Source: Rhodospirillales bacterium
GTDB lineage: Bacteria; Pseudomonadota; Alphaproteobacteria; Micavibrionales; Micavibrionaceae
NCBI GenBank assembly: GCA_023898785.1
Contig: CP060239.1
Location: 1,922,001 to 1,986,000, forward strand
Direction of reading: 5' to 3'
DNA length: 64,000 nucleotides
In this document: one piece after another, positions 61,552-64,000 of the stretch
Position numbering within the stretch: position 1 is the stretch's first letter
Layout: every line of letters begins with the position of its first letter
Made by a program: the position numbers and the translations under genes
Notes under the pieces: generated by a model
Told to the model about the DNA's origin: nothing
Databases searched by the model: none
Seen by the model: only the letters and a program-made list of their open reading frames with translations

Positions 61552-62319
61552 ATGAATGAAACCATCCAAATTCTTGTAGGGCAGAGCCAATATATCCGGG
61601 CCTCTTTTGCAAAGCCAAAGGAGCACTTAATGCAAAGTGTCGATCGCTTGCTGGTTATCATGGTTCACGGCTTTCCGGGTGATAAAAATGCTTGTAATAA
61701 TATTTTTGTAGACCTTGAACATGTTCTTAGTGAAAAACGTTATCACACACTGCGTTTTGATTTTCGTGGCTGTGGTGCCAGCGACGGGCTGGCCGAAGAT
61801 TTCACGCTTTACAGCGCCTCCGAAGATTTCGAAACCGTGATAAAATGGGCCAAAGACAGGGGGTATGAGCGCTTTGTCTTTATCTGTGATGGACTCGGCG
61901 CTTCAATAGCGCTGATGAATGCTCCAAAGGAAGCAAGATGTTACGTCTTGTTGTGGCCGATGGTTGACTTGCCGATGATTGCCCAGCATGTTTTTCAGGC
62001 CGAAGAGATTGAAGAAGATTGGAAAAAGGCAGGCTACATTATGAAAGAGGATAGCCGTATCGGCATTCCATTTCTTCAACAGCTTAAAAAAGCAAAAATG
62101 ACCAAGATCCTTAAAGACCTTGGAAAGCCTCTGCTGATTATGCATGGCGCGCAGGACAAGGTTTCGCCGATTGAGCAGCTTGATATGTTTCGCGCTTGCG
62201 CAGGCCACCGCCGTGTTGAAATCACCAGCTTTCAGGATGGAACGCACGGCCTGCCGCAAGAAAACCACCGTAAATCGATGTTTTTTCATATCCGCCAGTT
62301 TATCGAGAAATATACTTGA
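61552..62319 (+). CDS. Alpha/beta-hydrolase fold protein lacking the serine nucleophile
   Basis: 255 residues. Fold landmarks are VIMVHGFPGDKNACNN (oxyanion HGFPG), LRFDFRGCGASDG and late acid/base residues in MHGAQDKVSP and FQDGTHGLP. The nucleophile elbow expected as GHSxGG reads CDGLGAS, so serine is replaced by glycine. The fold may serve binding or another chemistry. It lies upstream of rpmI where infC is often found. Confidence 0.85.
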   Translation: MNETIQILVGQSQYIRASFAKPKEHLMQSVDRLLVIMVHGFPGDKNACNNIFVDLEHVLSEKRYHTLRFDFRGCGASDGLAEDFTLYSASEDFETVIKWAKDRGYERFVFICDGLGASIALMNAPKEARCYVLLWPMVDLPMIAQHVFQAEEIEEDWKKAGYIMKEDSRIGIPFLQQLKKAKMTKILKDLGKPLLIMHGAQDKVSPIEQLDMFRACAGHRRVEITSFQDGTHGLPQENHRKSMFFHIRQFIEKYT

Positions 62320-62423
62320 TTTTTGCATGACAATGGCGCTATAAACCCGCATACGAATAGATGGCCTGGCGAGTACGGCTGCCTCGGCTATCAGATAACA
62401 ACCTTATTTTAAGGAGATATGAA

Positions 62424-62672
62424 ATGCCGAAAATGAAGACCAAGTCGGGCGCTAAGAAGCGTTTCCGCGTTACGTCGAGTGGCAAGGTTAAGGTCAAACA
62501 GGCCAAAATGCGCCACATGCAAATGAATAAACCCAAGTCCATGAAACGTAAGGCTAAAGGGCAAACCACGTTGTGTGATGCCGATGAACGCATTGTGCTG
62601 TGTAACTGGTTGCCTTATTCCCGGAAGAAAAAGAAAGCGTCTGGCGGCGTTTCAGAAAAGAAGGAGGGCTAG
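62424..62672 (+). CDS. rpmI: 50S ribosomal protein L35, with C-terminal extension
   Basis: The ATG at 62424 follows a perfect AAGGAGATATGAA ribosome site and gives PKMKTKSGAKKRFRVTSSGKV, the L35 start. The product is 82 residues against the usual 64-66, with an extra KKKKASGGVSEKKEG-type tail. Followed by rplT after 3 bp. Confidence 0.95.
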   Translation: MPKMKTKSGAKKRFRVTSSGKVKVKQAKMRHMQMNKPKSMKRKAKGQTTLCDADERIVLCNWLPYSRKKKKASGGVSEKKEG

Positions 62673-62675
62673 ACT

Positions 62676-63053
62676 ATGGCACGCGTTAAAGGTGGACCAA
62701 GAGCGCACGCTCGTCACAGAAAAGTTATCAAAGCGGCTAAAGGTTACTATGGCCGCCGGAAAAGTTGTTTCCGCACGGCCGTCCAAGCGGTTGAAAAAGC
62801 CGGTCAGTACGCATATCGCGACCGTCGCGCCAAGAAACGCGAATTCCGCAAATTGTGGATTCAGCGGATCAATGCAGCTGCGCGTTTGCATGATATGACG
62901 TATTCAACATTCACGCATGGTTTGAAGCTGGCGGGAATTGAGCTGGATCGCAAATCTCTGTCCGAGATTGCTATCCACGATGAGAAAGGCTTTGCTGCGA
63001 TTGCCAAGCAAGCCAAGGATGCGCTTGGTAAAGCTGAAAAAGCCGTGGCTTAA
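62676..63053 (+). CDS. rplT: 50S ribosomal protein L20
   Basis: 125 residues beginning ARVKGGPRAHARHRKVIKAAKGYYGRRKSCFRTAVQAVEKAGQYAYRDRR, the highly conserved L20 N-terminus, and ending with the globular rRNA-binding part (LKLAGIELDRKSLSEIAIHDEKGF). No pheS follows. A CCCTGC-TAAA-GCAGGG hairpin lies 14 bp after the stop, without a T-run. Confidence 0.97.
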   Translation: MARVKGGPRAHARHRKVIKAAKGYYGRRKSCFRTAVQAVEKAGQYAYRDRRAKKREFRKLWIQRINAAARLHDMTYSTFTHGLKLAGIELDRKSLSEIAIHDEKGFAAIAKQAKDALGKAEKAVA

Positions 63054-63231
63054 TAAAACGTGTTTTCCCTGCTAAAGCAGGGATCTGATAAGGGGCCATA
63101 CCGCTTAGTGGTCAACGCCTTGCTTTGTTATGTGTAAAATGATGAGTTTAATCTGACGTGTAAAAGTCAAGGCTTGATCTGACGATTATGAATTATCGGC
63201 TGGTCGGCGCTTTTTGGGTAACCTTGGTAAA

Positions 63232-63253
63232 TATAGTAATTTAAATTACTATA
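63232..63253. promoter_or_regulatory. 22-bp perfect AT palindrome
   Basis: TATAGTAATTTAAATTACTATA (63232-63253) is exactly self-complementary and lies in the gap between convergent rplT and the response regulator gene. It could be an operator or a hairpin in either transcript. The rest of 63054-63398 shows no gene. Confidence 0.35.
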
Positions 63254-63398
63254 CTATCCGGCCTATCGTCAGATTGCTCCCGAACACATGGTTCAGGCCA
63301 CGCTCACCATATTCTTCGCGGATAACTGGATTAATTATCTATACTAAGTTACTAATGCTGAATTTTTACAGACATGTAGAATTTTTGTTGCTCGCTGT

Positions 63399-64000
63399 TT
63401 AATGGATTGTGATGCACCGATTTAGGTAATCCATAATTCTTTCTTTTTTGGGCGGCTTTGAAACAAAGCCAACAGCGCCTTTTTCTATTGCCTGTAGAAC
63501 GTTATCCGCCACACTATCGGCACTGAATACGATAATAAAAGCATCTGTATCGACTTCGATAATTTTATCTATCAATTCAAGTCCGCTTTTACCCGGCATA
63601 TGAATATCCAATAGAAGTACGTCGGGATTATGCCTGAGATATTCACTGACTACCTTGTCACCGCTATCGACTTCTACTACGTCTCCATAAAAACCCAGAA
63701 TTTTTTGCATGGCTTTGCGGACAAACATGTCATCATCGGCAACCATCAGAATGTTTTTCTTCCGCTCTTCGCGTTCTCGAAACATATTTATGGATTGCCC
63801 ATCCTCTTTATCCAACAAGTCGATTTGAATTTGTTTTAAGCCTGTGGGACTCATTTTTCTGGCGAGCACACGACATGCTTGCTCAGGCATCTTTTGTTCT
63901 AAGTCTGATTTTATATTAGCGTAATTATTGATAACGCCAAGGCGAACCAGGCAAACGATCTTGCGTTCTTTGAGAGCATAAACAATACCTTCATGCTCTT
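63399..64000 (-). CDS. Response regulator receiver protein (5' end beyond window)
   Basis: About 200 codons are visible with the stop at 63399; the frame is open to the right edge, so the start is outside. The C-terminal receiver domain has the NILMVADDD acidic pair, DVLLLDIHMPGKSGLELI with the phosphoacceptor Asp, the IVFSADS Thr/Ser position and FVSKPPKKER Lys. The N-terminal part ends in a charged linker (DKEDGQSINMFREREERKK) and is not a recognised domain. No output domain follows the receiver. Confidence 0.85.
   Translation of the reverse strand, partial: EHEGIVYALKERKIVCLVRLGVINNYANIKSDLEQKMPEQACRVLARKMSPTGLKQIQIDLLDKEDGQSINMFREREERKKNILMVADDDMFVRKAMQKILGFYGDVVEVDSGDKVVSEYLRHNPDVLLLDIHMPGKSGLELIDKIIEVDTDAFIIVFSADSVADNVLQAIEKGAVGFVSKPPKKERIMDYLNRCITIH

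Noticed and set aside
63214..63402. 62-codon plus-strand ORF after rplT
   Set aside because: No ribosome site and it contains the AT palindrome; no homology recognised.
1..64000. CRISPR array or cas genes
   Set aside because: No regularly spaced repeats and no Cas motifs were seen.

Overview
This window comes from a bacterial chromosome with moderate GC content. It reads as a free-living alphaproteobacterium outside the best-studied orders. The signs are a roughly 1,600-residue-class NAD-glutamate dehydrogenase, a small SRP RNA directly upstream of dnaX-ybaB, a DUF1674 (SDHAF4-like) protein, an rne/amidase divergent pair, a yfgM-bamB-der operon and tRNA-Tyr beside rlmB. A deep lineage near Rhodospirillales or Micavibrionales is my guess and cannot be settled from this sequence alone. 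An unusual trait is a System II (ResB/CcsA/thioredoxin) cytochrome c maturation operon, where most alphaproteobacteria use System I.

Layout. 0-10 kb (minus strand): NAD-glutamate dehydrogenase (cut by the left edge), a soluble chemoreceptor, and the resB-ccsA-tlpA operon. 10-21.3 kb (mostly plus): SRP RNA, dnaX, ybaB, a short-chain dehydrogenase, xth, a small minus-strand DUF1674/DUF1223/ankyrin operon, chorismate mutase-rsmB, a two-gene hypothetical cassette, rpe, a heparinase-like gene and an EAL protein. 21.3-26 kb (minus): cvpA-purF, an unknown gene and radA. 26-31 kb: a probable acquired block with IS and exchanger remnants, a CPA2 antiporter, a DUF389 protein, a LOG-family protein and a beta-CASP nuclease. 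31-44 kb: RNase E and amidase (divergent), a small lipoprotein, L,D-transpeptidase, icd, membrane and hypothetical proteins, a peroxiredoxin-like protein, and yfgM-bamB-der. 44-52.7 kb: a pilin-like protein, a Leu/Phe-type dehydrogenase, a candidate structured RNA, a secreted protein, a glycosyltransferase, a 1,053-residue protein of unknown function and its neighbour. 52.7-56.3 kb: an AT-richer accessory island next to tRNA-Tyr. 56.4-64 kb: rlmB, another RNA candidate, polA, a NaChBac-type channel, an alpha/beta-hydrolase fold protein, rpmI-rplT and a response regulator cut by the right edge.

The most interesting area is the island at 52.7-56.1 kb. A 42-bp palindrome with perfect 19-bp arms contains two mirror-image promoters. 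One faces a MerR-like regulator gene. The other faces a roughly 390-nt highly structured RNA that ends in a strong intrinsic terminator. Beyond the RNA lie an FxLYD-domain membrane protein and an unknown protein. The arrangement looks like a self-contained regulatory unit, possibly from a phage satellite.

Two other themes run through the window. First, at least eight palindromic repeat elements of several families are scattered through it, and two of them are inserted in frame inside essential genes (der and polA). Second, nucleotide skew reverses between about 21.34 kb and 44.0 kb regardless of gene direction, which suggests an inversion within one replichore or an assembly join.
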